Below, one piece after another: positions 1 through 6,091 of a DNA stretch of 6,091 nucleotides. The DNA is from Aliarcobacter sp. (GTDB lineage Bacteria; Campylobacterota; Campylobacteria; Campylobacterales; Arcobacteraceae): assembly GCA_017996075.1 (NCBI GenBank), contig JAGOHQ010000051.1, positions 1 to 6,091 on the forward strand. Reading direction: 5' to 3'. The first letter of the stretch is position 1. Each line of letters begins with the position of its first letter. Both the position numbers and the translations under genes were made by a program. The notes under the pieces are model-generated. The model saw only the letters and a program-made list of their open reading frames with translations, had not been told where the DNA came from and made no database searches.

Positions 1-1134
1 TTCTAGTACTGTATATGTTCCCCATGGTCTATGACCTGTTAGGTGAATATTATGTAGTTGTGAGTTTGTCTCTTTTAATTTTTCAACTACTTTTTTTACT
101 TTTTGGCTAGAACCTTTTTTTGAGATTAAAAGTGCATCACCTGTATCTATGATTATTAAATCTTCTACATCTACCGTTGCTACTATTCTTTCTTCACCAT
201 ATATTAGATTATTTTTTGAATCTATACTTATATGTTTATCATTTTTTGTATTTTGATTTTTATCTTTTGGCAACTCTTCAAAAAGTGCATCAAAACTTCC
301 TACATCACTCCAAGAGATATTTGAAGGGATTACTTTCACGATATCTGATTTTTCCATAACAGCGTAATCTATACTATCCTCTGGAATATTAATCATATCA
401 TCATGTTTTATTCTGATGATTTCATCTTTAGAAGAGTTATTGAAAGCTTCTAAAGACTTATTATATATTTCAGCAGAATATTTTTCTAATTCATCCAAAA
501 AAACACCTGCTTTAAAACAAAACATTCCAGAATTCCACATATAGTAACTCATTGATTGGTTATTTGTATATTTGTTATTTATTTCTAGATACTCATTTGC
601 TACATCTAATCTTGGTTTTTCATGAAAGTTAACAACATCCATACCATTAACCAAGGACGAATCACCATTTACAAGTGAAGCTTCTATATATCCAAATCCA
701 GTTTCAGCAAATGTTGGAGTTATTCCAAAAGTTACAAGTTTATTATCACCTGCTAACTCTTTTGCTTTTTTTAGAACTTTTTCATACTCTTTTTCATCTT
801 TTATTAGATGGTCACTTGGAGTTACAAGAACTATTTCATCATAATCTAAAGCCATACAAGCAAGGGCAATAGCAGGAGCTGTGTTTCTTCCAATAGGTTC
901 AAGAAGATATTTATTGTTCTTTTTTCCTAATTCATCTAATTGGTCTAAAGCTAGAAAATATTGTTCAGCATTAGAAACAATAAATTGTGATTTACACAGT
1001 TTACTATTTCTTTCAACAGTTAATTGAAACAATGACTTATTAGAAAAAAGTTTAACAAACTGTTTTGGCATAAGTGTTCTACTTATTGGCCATAGTCTTG
1101 TTCCACTCCCTCCACATAGGATGATATTAGTCAT
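1..1134 (-). CDS. manC: Mannose-1-phosphate guanylyltransferase (ManC type, C-terminus cut by window edge)
   Basis: This enzyme makes GDP-mannose from mannose-1-phosphate and GTP in the cytoplasm. It is the precursor for the Gmd/Fcl route encoded upstream. The frame is open for 378 codons to base 1. The N-terminus carries the nucleotidyltransferase signature CGGSGTRLWPISR (residues 7-19) followed by MPKQF. Further family motifs are EPIGRNTAPAIALA, TPSDH, FGITPTFAETGFGYIE, FHEKP and WNSGMF (from residue 200). The last visible residues, HRPWGTYTVLE, are the start of the cupin-like mannose-6-phosphate isomerase domain of bifunctional type II enzymes, so that second domain lies mostly outside the window. 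The ATG at 1134 has an AAGGAA Shine-Dalgarno site at 1141-1146 and overlaps the end of gmm by 8 bases. Residues about 184-194 (INNKYTNNQSM) look like an insertion compared with the usual short link between EYL and WNSG; this contains a 20-base repeat. Family assignment is secure; whether the isomerase domain is complete cannot be seen. Confidence 0.95.
   Translation of the reverse strand, partial: MTNIILCGGSGTRLWPISRTLMPKQFVKLFSNKSLFQLTVERNSKLCKSQFIVSNAEQYFLALDQLDELGKKNNKYLLEPIGRNTAPAIALACMALDYDEIVLVTPSDHLIKDEKEYEKVLKKAKELAGDNKLVTFGITPTFAETGFGYIEASLVNGDSSLVNGMDVVNFHEKPRLDVANEYLEINNKYTNNQSMSYYMWNSGMFCFKAGVFLDELEKYSAEIYNKSLEAFNNSSKDEIIRIKHDDMINIPEDSIDYAVMEKSDIVKVIPSNISWSDVGSFDALFEELPKDKNQNTKNDKHISIDSKNNLIYGEERIVATVDVEDLIIIDTGDALLISKKGSSQKVKKVVEKLKETNSQLHNIHLTGHRPWGTYTVLE
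561..580. repeat. 20-base direct repeat, copy inside manC
   Basis: The bases tatttgtatatttgttattt are identical to 2691-2710. On the coding strand both copies are read in the same frame and give NNKYTN. This copy falls at manC residues 185-192, inside an apparent insertion before WNSGMF. Confidence 0.85.
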
Positions 1135-1597
1135 TTTTTATTCCTTTTTCTTTTTTAAAATAATCTTTTACATACGAATAAACTTCACTATGATTTAGTA
1201 ACTCTTCTATTGTAAACCATTTATATTTATCATGTTGAATTGTATTTAATGATAATTCTTCATTGATTAAAATTTCAAATCCAAGCACAATATAATGAGT
1301 TGAAAAGTTATCATCAAATACATTATCATTATAAAAGTGTTGATATACACCTTTAAATTTTGCATTATCTATTTTGTAGATTTTACCTATTTCATCTTTT
1401 GTGATTCTTTGGAATGCATCTTCAATTTTTTCATCTTTATAGATTCTTCCACCCGGAACAAACCAACTGTTATAAGCTGGTTTGTTTATTCTTTTTCCAA
1501 GTAGTATTTTGTTTTCATGATTTTTTACTACTAAATCTATAGAGATTAAAGGAGTATTTTCTATAATTGAGCTAAATAATTCTTTTTCTAAAAACAT
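1127..1597 (-). CDS. gmm: GDP-mannose mannosyl hydrolase (Nudix family)
   Basis: This 156-residue protein matches the Gmm/NudD family along its whole length. The family hydrolyses GDP-mannose (and GDP-glucose) to GDP and the sugar, and may tune the GDP-mannose pool. The N-terminal MFLEKELF...TPLISIDLVV and LLGKR.N.PA...WFVPGGR (residues 33-51) are typical. The Nudix-like box runs from Gly50 through Glu56 to Gly71. As in known Gmm proteins, the canonical REUXEE core is altered, here to QRITKDE. His122 in QHDKYKW corresponds, from memory of the E. coli enzyme, to its catalytic-base histidine. The QHFYNDN and THYIVLGF segments are also family hallmarks. The start codon shares one base with the fcl stop (TAATG) and has no clear Shine-Dalgarno site, which suggests translational coupling to fcl. 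Its end overlaps manC by 8 bases. The length is normal for the family. Confidence 0.93.
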   Translation of the reverse strand: MFLEKELFSSIIENTPLISIDLVVKNHENKILLGKRINKPAYNSWFVPGGRIYKDEKIEDAFQRITKDEIGKIYKIDNAKFKGVYQHFYNDNVFDDNFSTHYIVLGFEILINEELSLNTIQHDKYKWFTIEELLNHSEVYSYVKDYFKKEKGIKND

Positions 1598-2715
1598 TAT
1601 TTACTGCTTAAATACCACTTATACATAGTTTTAATACCATCTTCCAACTCCACTTTATGCTTCCACCCTAAAGAGTGAAGTTTACTTGGGTCTGTTAGTT
1701 TTACCATTGTTCCATCAGGTTTATCTGTATTAAATACTAAATTACCTTTAAAACCTATGATTTTTTTGATAAGTTCTGCTAACTCTTTGATGCTTATATC
1801 TTTTCCTGTTCCTATATTTATATGAGTATTGATTATCTCTTTTTGATTTTCATTATATGTATCTTTAAAATTTCTATTTTCTAAAAGAAATACGCAAGCA
1901 TCTGCCATATCTTCAGAGTATAAAAACTCTCGTCTTGGTTTTCCTGTTCCCCAAATTTCAACTTGTACAGTAGAACCTTTTTTTTCTATTCCATATTTTG
2001 ATAGAATATCTGTTATTTCATCAGTAAATGCCAATCCATTTACACCTTCAATAGGTAATTTATCTAAATCACTATAGATTGTTCCCCAATCGTCATTTTC
2101 AAGTGCTTTACTTAGATGTATTTTTCTAATAAGTGCAGGTAAAACATGAGATTTTTCTAAATCAAAGTTATCATTTGGTCCATAAAGATTTGTAGGCATT
2201 ACAGATATAAAGTTTGTTCCATACTGGATATTATAACTTTCACACATTTTTATACCTGCTATTTTTGCAATTGCGTAAGGTTCATTTGTATATTCAAGTG
2301 GACTTGTCAAAAGAGAATCCTCAGGCATTGGTTGAGGAGCATTTTTAGGATAGATACAAGTACTTCCTAAAAATAGAAGTTTTTCAACTCCATATTTATA
2401 AGCATTATGAATAACATTATTTTGAATAGCTAAATTTTCATATATAAAATCAGCTCTATAAGTGTTATTTGCAACAATACCACCAACTTTTGCAGCTGCT
2501 AGTATCACATATTGTGGTTTTTCTATTTCAAAAAACTCTTCTACCGCTTTTTGATTAGTCAAATCTAACTCTTTATGAGTTTTATAAACTAGGTTTGTAT
2601 AACCTTTTGATTCAAGATTTTTAACAATAGCAGAACCAACTAATCCTCTATGTCCTGCTATATATATTTTACTATTTTTGTTCATTTGTGTATTTGTATA
2701 TTTGTTATTTGTCAT
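1597..2715 (-). CDS. fcl: GDP-L-fucose synthase (GDP-4-keto-6-deoxymannose 3,5-epimerase/4-reductase)
   Basis: This NADPH-dependent short-chain dehydrogenase/reductase epimerises and reduces the Gmd product to GDP-L-fucose. The Rossmann motif is G21-H-R-G24-L-V-G27. The active-site set is Ser118 and Cys120 (GSTCIYP), Tyr147 and Lys151 (YAIAK) and His190 (SHVLPAL). Each is shifted by 11 from the E. coli residues I recall, which means the N-terminus is extended. The second ATG, at 2685 (residue 11, [14 protein letters not shown]), matches the family start. The upstream ATG at 2715 lies inside the end of the four-helix-bundle gene (11-base overlap) and has a weak purine-rich site before it. Either may be used. 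The 372-residue length also reflects an insertion of about 40 residues (about 207-249) before [14 protein letters not shown] recall similar insertions in Bacteroidetes and some epsilonproteobacterial Fcl proteins. The stop overlaps the gmm start by one base. Confidence 0.95.
   Translation of the reverse strand: MTNNKYTNTQMNKNSKIYIAGHRGLVGSAIVKNLESKGYTNLVYKTHKELDLTNQKAVEEFFEIEKPQYVILAAAKVGGIVANNTYRADFIYENLAIQNNVIHNAYKYGVEKLLFLGSTCIYPKNAPQPMPEDSLLTSPLEYTNEPYAIAKIAGIKMCESYNIQYGTNFISVMPTNLYGPNDNFDLEKSHVLPALIRKIHLSKALENDDWGTIYSDLDKLPIEGVNGLAFTDEITDILSKYGIEKKGSTVQVEIWGTGKPRREFLYSEDMADACVFLLENRNFKDTYNENQKEIINTHINIGTGKDISIKELAELIKKIIGFKGNLVFNTDKPDGTMVKLTDPSKLHSLGWKHKVELEDGIKTMYKWYLSSK
2684..2712. repeat. 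Short tandem repeat, four ATTTGT units, at the four-helix-bundle / fcl junction
   Basis: ATTTGT occurs at 2684-2689, 2692-2697, 2700-2705 and 2707-2712, spaced 7-8 bases. The tract fills the space between the two candidate fcl start codons (2715 and 2685) and overlaps the stop of the four-helix-bundle gene. It encodes the extra N-terminal residues of Fcl, NNKYTNTQ. Confidence 0.8.
2691..2710. repeat. 20-base direct repeat, copy at the start of fcl
   Basis: Exact copy of 561-580, in the same orientation. It forms part of the ATTTGT tandem tract and encodes residues 3-8 of the longer Fcl reading frame. Identity stops at both ends (positions 2690 and 2711 differ from 560 and 581). Confidence 0.85.
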
Positions 2716-3067
2716 TTTTTTCTTTCATAGTATTTATAAATCCATTTAATTTTTTTCCAAGTAACTCTAACTCTTCTAACATTTGTTTATATAATTCTTT
2801 TGATATTAGTTTTCTCTGATAGAGCAAATAAACCCAATGCTTAGATTCCCATAAGGAACCTCTTGCATTGTAATAAAACTTCATACTATCTTTATAATGA
2901 AATCTTCCATACCCCTCAGCAATATTAGCTCCAATTGAATCAATAGAACGAATAACTTGATTTCCAATATTAAACTTCAAATCAGTAGCTAAAGAAGAAT
3001 AAACTCCCCAAATTTCTTTACTCAAATCCAAAGAAATCTTATAAATCTCAAGTTTTCCAAGTTCCAT
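2705..3067 (-). CDS. Four-helix-bundle protein (IVS / S23 / bAvd-like family)
   Basis: The 120-residue protein fits the small all-helical family named for ORFs in 23S rRNA intervening sequences and related to the accessory protein (Avd) of diversity-generating retroelements. Visible hallmarks are the N-terminal [15 protein letters not shown] helix, [19 protein letters not shown] (residues about 37-55, the family core), [17 protein letters not shown], and a last amphipathic helix around [17 protein letters not shown]. The ATG at 3067 has an AGGA Shine-Dalgarno site at 3073-3076. The gene sits between gmd and fcl, two consecutive pathway enzymes normally adjacent, so it looks like a passenger inserted into the operon. 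It is flanked by short tandem repeats on both sides. It has no known catalytic activity and no evident role in GDP-fucose synthesis; family members are thought to assemble as oligomers and bind nucleic acid. No rRNA, reverse transcriptase or template repeat is visible near it. Confidence 0.88.
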   Translation of the reverse strand: MELGKLEIYKISLDLSKEIWGVYSSLATDLKFNIGNQVIRSIDSIGANIAEGYGRFHYKDSMKFYYNARGSLWESKHWVYLLYQRKLISKELYKQMLEELELLGKKLNGFINTMKEKNDK

Positions 3068-3074
3068 AATAATC

Positions 3075-3096
3075 CTAATATACTAATAACTAATAA
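3075..3096. repeat. Short tandem repeat, CTAATAA units, between gmd and the four-helix-bundle gene
   Basis: Two exact CTAATAA units (3083-3089, 3090-3096) and a related CTAATATA (3075-3082) occupy most of the 32-base gap. On the coding strand they read TTATTAG TTATTAG TATATTAG just before the AGGA ribosome site of the small gene. They lie on the other side of the gene from the ATTTGT tract and differ from it in sequence. Confidence 0.75.
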
Positions 3097-3099
3097 CCA

Positions 3100-4245
3100 T
3101 TATTCAAAATAACTCATGATTTTATATCCACCATTTTTTAGATAAACGTCTTTAGTCATCAATTTTAAATCTGATTTCATCATATCATTTACTAAATCTT
3201 GCAGGTTATATTCTCTATTCCAACCTAGTTTTTGCTCTGCTTTTGTAGGGTCACCTAATAGTAAATCAACTTCTGTTGGTCTAAAATATCTAGGGTCTAC
3301 ACAAACTACAGTTTGTCCAATATTTAGATGAGAAATATCTACATTTGAAGCTTTTGCTTTTTCAATATCTAAAGAGTCTACAATACCAACTTCATCAACA
3401 CCAACACCTTCAAATCTTAAGTTTATTCCAGCGTATGCAAATGCAAATTTTACAAAATCTCTAACAGTAGTAGTTTGTCCTGTTGCAATTACCCAATCTT
3501 CTGCTTGTTCTGCTTGTAAAATCAACCACATCATTCGCACATAATCTTTTGCATGTCCCCAGTCTCTTTTTGCATCAAGGTTACCTAAGTATAATTTATC
3601 TTGCAAACCTAAAGCTATTTTAGAAGCTGCACGTGTTATTTTTCTTGTTACAAATGTTTCACCTCGAACTGGTGATTCATGGTTAAATAAAATACCATTA
3701 CAAGCAAACATTCCATAAGCTTCTCTATAATTTACAGTAATCCAATATGCATACATTTTAGCAACTGCATATGGGCTTCTTGGATAAAAAGGAGTAGTTT
3801 CTTTTTGAGGAGTTTCTTGAACTTTTCCGTATAATTCAGAAGTTGATGCTTGATAAATTTTTGTTTTTTTAGTAAGTCCTAAAAGTTTCACAGCTTCAAG
3901 GATTCTTAGTGTTCCTGTACCATCTGCATTTGCTACATATTCAGGAGTTTCAAATGAAACAGCAACATGACTCATAGCAGCTAAATTATAGATTTCATCA
4001 GGTTGTGTTTCTTGGATGATTCTTGTTAAATTCATACTATCAGTCATATCACCATAATGTAAAATCAAATCTCTATTTTCTACATGTGGATCTTGGTATA
4101 AGTGATCAATTCTATCAGTATTAAATAAAGAACTTCTTCTTTTTATACCATGAACAATATAACCTTTTTTTAGTAAAAATTCAGCAAGATAACTTCCATC
4201 TTGTCCTGTAATTCCTGTGATTAGGGCTACTTTTTTGTTTTCCAT
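3100..4245 (-). CDS. gmd: GDP-mannose 4,6-dehydratase
   Basis: Gmd is the first committed enzyme toward GDP-L-fucose: it oxidises and dehydrates GDP-mannose to GDP-4-keto-6-deoxymannose with bound NADP. It is an extended short-chain dehydrogenase. The nucleotide-binding motif is [13 protein letters not shown] (Gly11, Gly14, Gly17), with GIKRRSS (33-39) next to the cofactor phosphate, HYGDMTD (63-69), and the catalytic set Thr135 and Glu137 (STSELYG) with Tyr159 and Lys163 (YAVAK). [15 protein letters not shown] and [10 protein letters not shown] are family hallmarks, as is the C-terminal [17 protein letters not shown]. At 381 residues it is of normal length. The ATG at 4245 is preceded by an AAAGGAAA-type Shine-Dalgarno site near 4256-4263. 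It is the first gene of the minus-strand operon; the next gene starts 32 bases after its stop. Confidence 0.97.
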   Translation of the reverse strand: MENKKVALITGITGQDGSYLAEFLLKKGYIVHGIKRRSSLFNTDRIDHLYQDPHVENRDLILHYGDMTDSMNLTRIIQETQPDEIYNLAAMSHVAVSFETPEYVANADGTGTLRILEAVKLLGLTKKTKIYQASTSELYGKVQETPQKETTPFYPRSPYAVAKMYAYWITVNYREAYGMFACNGILFNHESPVRGETFVTRKITRAASKIALGLQDKLYLGNLDAKRDWGHAKDYVRMMWLILQAEQAEDWVIATGQTTTVRDFVKFAFAYAGINLRFEGVGVDEVGIVDSLDIEKAKASNVDISHLNIGQTVVCVDPRYFRPTEVDLLLGDPTKAEQKLGWNREYNLQDLVNDMMKSDLKLMTKDVYLKNGGYKIMSYFE

Positions 4246-4326
4246 TTATTTATGTTTCCTTTTATAAAGTTTATTTATTTAGTATTTTGGTTTATCAGGT
4301 ATTGTAGCTACTTAATAATAAACGTG

Positions 4327-4332
4327 ATTATA
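4327..4332 (-). promoter_or_regulatory. Putative -10 box for the gmd operon
   Basis: A perfect TATAAT lies on the minus strand at 4332-4327, about 80 bases upstream of the gmd start. No good TTGACA-like box is visible at the usual distance; the upstream bases are simply AT-rich, which is common for housekeeping promoters in Campylobacterota. It would give a 5' leader of about 75 bases in which I see no riboswitch or attenuator. In DNA this AT-rich a chance TATAAT is easy to find, so its position between divergent genes is the main support. Confidence 0.42.
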
Positions 4333-4415
4333 GCTTAAGAGTAATAAAAACATCATAATATTTGGTTACTTTTTAATAAAAATATATCAAAGAACATAAT
4401 TTTCATCTAACTTTA

Positions 4416-4421
4416 TATAAT
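4416..4421 (+). promoter_or_regulatory. Putative -10 box for the nucleotidyltransferase gene
   Basis: TATAAT occurs on the plus strand inside TTATATAATATT, about 33 bases before the Shine-Dalgarno site at 4454-4457. No clear -35 box is present. It would drive the divergent plus-strand gene from a short leader. The rest of 4246-4464 is AT-rich spacer with no terminator hairpin or RNA gene that I can recognise. Confidence 0.33.
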
Positions 4422-4464
4422 ATTTTGTTATTATCTTAATTCAATTTTGTCTTAGGAAAAAATC

Positions 4465-5280
4465 ATAAATAATCTGAATATTTCTACAAAAATAGAACTC
4501 ATAATAGAGTGTTGTAAAACTACAAAAAACAATCAAAAATTAACTGAATACATAAACAAGATAGAAGATTGGGATAGTTTTATACCTTTGGCATATAGTC
4601 ATGGGATTTTTCCTTTGGTTTATAGAAGTCTAAAAGAGTTCCAACAACTCATACCTGATGATATTTTTATTCGTATGAAACAGCACTATATGGATATAGT
4701 AAAACAAAATATGCTAATGACAAGCGAACTTATGAAAGTAGTAAAAATCCTAGAAGAAAATAACATAGAATCTATATCTTTCAAAGGTCCTGTTTTATCT
4801 CAGTTGGCTTATGGCGATGTTGTTTCTAGGCAGTATTGTGATTTGGATATTTTGGTGGATGAAAATAATATTGATAAAGTGTGTAATTTATTGAAAGAAA
4901 AAAATTATCAATTTGATGAACTATTATTCAAAAAGATTTTTGAAAATAAATCAATTTTTCATGATATCACAATTTATAAAGAAAATATTGTAAATATAGA
5001 GTTTCATTGGAGACTTTTTAGTGATGAATATAAAACGGATTTTACTAGTTTGAATTTAAATGATTATGTTACATATTCTAGTATTTCAAATATCCAATTA
5101 AAAATTTTTAAAAATGAATTAACATTGCTTTATTTATCTATTCATGGGACAAAACATAATTGGGAAAGAGTAGAATGGTTAGTAGATATTGTAAAACTCG
5201 TAGAAAATACACAGTTAAATTGGAATGAAGTATTTTGGCTACTTGGGAACATTTGGGAAAAATGCGACAAAGAATTTTAA
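4465..5280 (+). pseudogene. NTP_transf_5-type nucleotidyltransferase family protein, C-terminally truncated and lacking a standard start
   Basis: The reading frame encodes the uncharacterised nucleotidyltransferase family often found in polysaccharide loci. Visible marks are IEDWDSFIPLAYSHGIFPLVYRSL, SFKGPVLSQLAYGD, the metal-binding type pair R..CDLDILV, NIEFHWRLF, and LSIHGTKHNWERVEWLVDI. Family-like sequence begins well before the first TTG (4588), with STKIELIIECCK, and the frame is open back to a TAG at 4453. The best-placed start is ATA at 4465, seven bases after AGGA (4454-4457); no in-frame ATG or GTG exists there. From ATA the product would be 271 residues, from TTG 230. Family sequence stops at about 5236, after NWNEVF; the last 14 codons appear to come from a transposon end. 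I recall intact members at roughly 350-400 residues. The enzymatic role of the family is not established. It is probably inactive; a shortened product initiated at TTG 4588 cannot be excluded. Confidence 0.72.
5237..5274 (+). repeat. Putative Tn3-type terminal inverted repeat (transposon end)
   Basis: The stretch starts with GG and contains CATTTGGGAAAAATGCGACA at 5250-5269. From memory, the 38-base repeat of Tn4430 has CATTTCGGAAAAAAACCACG at the same offset from its GGGG end. It lies about 120 bases beyond the transposase stop, on the outer side, and coincides with the point where nucleotidyltransferase similarity ends. The five bases before it, ATTTT (5232-5236), are a candidate target duplication. 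The partner repeat is outside the window, so the exact boundary is uncertain. Confidence 0.5.
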
Positions 5281-5396
5281 ATTAACCTTAAAATCAGATA
5301 CTTTGCTCTATGAGCCTCTAGAATTGATTTTCCCATACAAAGATACCCTTTCAACTCCAAAAACGATTTCTAGCTCAATTTCATAAATATTCTATT

Positions 5397-6091
5397 CTAA
5401 CTGATCATTGCACTCACTTTTTTATCAACTTTTGTAAAGTCATATGTGCCATAAAAATTGATATGAGTCCAGTGAACTATGGAACTATTTTTGATTGCAT
5501 CAATGATTTCATCTTTTTGAATCTGAGATTTAGCATCTCTTAGTTTTTTATCAATATAGAGGTAATTCCAAAGTATCACAGAATTTTGGATAAGTCGTTT
5601 GCAATTATTTGCGATATTTTGCTCCTCTTGAGAAGCGAATATGAACTCTGCATTATTTCCAAAAAATACTGCTTTTGAAAAACGATTTGAAGCTTCTATT
5701 TTATTGAGCTGTTTTTCAATCCTTTGACGAAGCTCCACATCATCGATATAGGTAAGGAGGAAATCGGTTTTGATAATTTTTCCAAACTCTTTAATTGCAG
5801 TGTAGAGTTTATGGTGTTTTGAGTAAGATGTAAGTCGCTTGAGTAATTGTGAAGCTGTTGTTTTTCTTGATTTTATCGTAAGGATAAATCTTAAAATATC
5901 ATCCCAATGTTCTTTGATAATCTCAAAGTTGATTTTTCGTTTTGGAACTAATTGATATCCTTTTTGTAAATAGTATTTTGGTGAAAAGATTCCATAGAGT
6001 TGTTGATCTTTAAAGTTTTTAATCCTTGGTCCAAATGCAAATCCTAACAAATGAGTTATTCCAAATATAACTTCTGAAAAACCATGTGTAT
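5397..6091 (-). CDS. tnpA: Tn3-family transposase TnpA, C-terminal part (N-terminus beyond window)
   Basis: The frame is open from the right edge to a TAG at 5397-5399, giving about 231 residues of the C-terminal catalytic domain of a transposase usually near 1000 residues. It starts with THGFSEVIFGITHLLGFAFGPRIKNFKDQQLY, matching the family segment that contains the second catalytic Asp (usually D-T-H/G-G); that Asp codon is just off the edge. Further on, LNKIEASNRFSKAVFFG corresponds to the LNKGEA...AVFFG motif carrying the catalytic Glu, followed by SVILWNYLYI and WTHINFYGTYDF near the C-terminus. About 98 residues follow that Glu, similar to the roughly 106 I recall for Tn4430, so the C-terminus looks intact. 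A TTG at 6050 could be mistaken for a start, but family sequence clearly continues upstream. No frameshift is visible in the portion seen. Confidence 0.93.
   Translation of the reverse strand, partial: THGFSEVIFGITHLLGFAFGPRIKNFKDQQLYGIFSPKYYLQKGYQLVPKRKINFEIIKEHWDDILRFILTIKSRKTTASQLLKRLTSYSKHHKLYTAIKEFGKIIKTDFLLTYIDDVELRQRIEKQLNKIEASNRFSKAVFFGNNAEFIFASQEEQNIANNCKRLIQNSVILWNYLYIDKKLRDAKSQIQKDEIIDAIKNSSIVHWTHINFYGTYDFTKVDKKVSAMIS

Larger units (their letters stand above)
5237..6091 (-). mobile_element. Tn3-family transposon, one end only
   Basis: The element comprises the probable terminal repeat at 5237-5274, about 120 bases of apparently non-coding DNA (5275-5396) and the 3' part of tnpA reading away from the right edge. 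It has landed in the nucleotidyltransferase gene. Any resolvase, res site and passenger genes would lie to the right, beyond the window. Confidence 0.7.

Noticed and set aside
177..359. Plus-strand open frame of 60 codons rich in Leu, Phe and Tyr
   Set aside because: It is antisense to the well-supported manC frame; its hydrophobic composition comes from reading an A-rich coding strand backwards.
675..872. Plus-strand open frame of 65 codons
   Set aside because: Also antisense to conserved manC motifs, with no recognisable domain or ribosome site.
1978..1985. A8 homopolymer in fcl as a phase-variation switch
   Set aside because: The tract is short, other runs of seven are frequent in this DNA, and contingency tracts in this group are usually longer and often poly-G.
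2705..3067. Possible diversity-generating retroelement, because the small protein resembles Avd
   Set aside because: There is no reverse transcriptase, no template/variable repeat pair and no variable-protein gene in the window.
4300..4345. GTAGCTAC palindrome and imperfect CTTAA/TTAAG pairing as an operator or terminator
   Set aside because: The eight-base palindrome and weak flanking symmetry are expected by chance in AT-rich spacer, and no stable hairpin with a T-run follows.
5237..5386. A second open plus-strand frame after the nucleotidyltransferase stop (reading FGYLGTFGKNATKNF onward)
   Set aside because: I considered a frameshifted C-terminus, but the sequence does not resemble the family and lies in the presumed transposon end and spacer.

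Overview
The window is AT-rich DNA that looks like an epsilonproteobacterium (Campylobacterota), most likely the Arcobacter group. I infer this from codon use (AGA, TTA and AAA dominate), poly-purine Shine-Dalgarno sites and the style of the sugar-nucleotide proteins. No marker gene is present, so the placement is moderate.

Positions 1-4245, all minus strand, hold a GDP-mannose / GDP-L-fucose operon read from right to left: gmd (GDP-mannose 4,6-dehydratase), a small four-helix-bundle (IVS/S23-type) gene, fcl (GDP-L-fucose synthase), gmm (Nudix GDP-mannose mannosyl hydrolase) and manC (mannose-1-phosphate guanylyltransferase, running off the left edge). ManC makes GDP-mannose, Gmd and Fcl convert it to GDP-L-fucose, and Gmm can hydrolyse GDP-mannose. 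The enzyme order matches the colanic-acid type gmd-fcl-gmm-(...)-manC arrangement. The genes are tightly packed (8-, 1- and 11-base overlaps and one 32-base gap), so they are probably cotranscribed from a promoter near 4330 to supply a surface polysaccharide.

Positions 4246-4464 are a divergent intergenic region with a good -10 box on each strand. To its right, on the plus strand, is a broken gene of the uncharacterised nucleotidyltransferase family NTP_transf_5. It has no ATG at the expected start (ATA sits there, behind a good Shine-Dalgarno site). Its C-terminus stops abruptly at about 5237, where a Tn3-type terminal inverted repeat appears to begin.

Positions 5237-6091 are the end of a Tn3-family transposon, with the C-terminal part of its transposase on the minus strand running off the right edge.

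The least expected structure is a set of short A/T-rich repeats associated with the four-helix-bundle gene. Four ATTTGT units make up the whole N-terminal extension of Fcl, and an exact 20-base copy of part of that tract lies in the same reading frame inside manC, where it accounts for most of a roughly ten-residue insertion.
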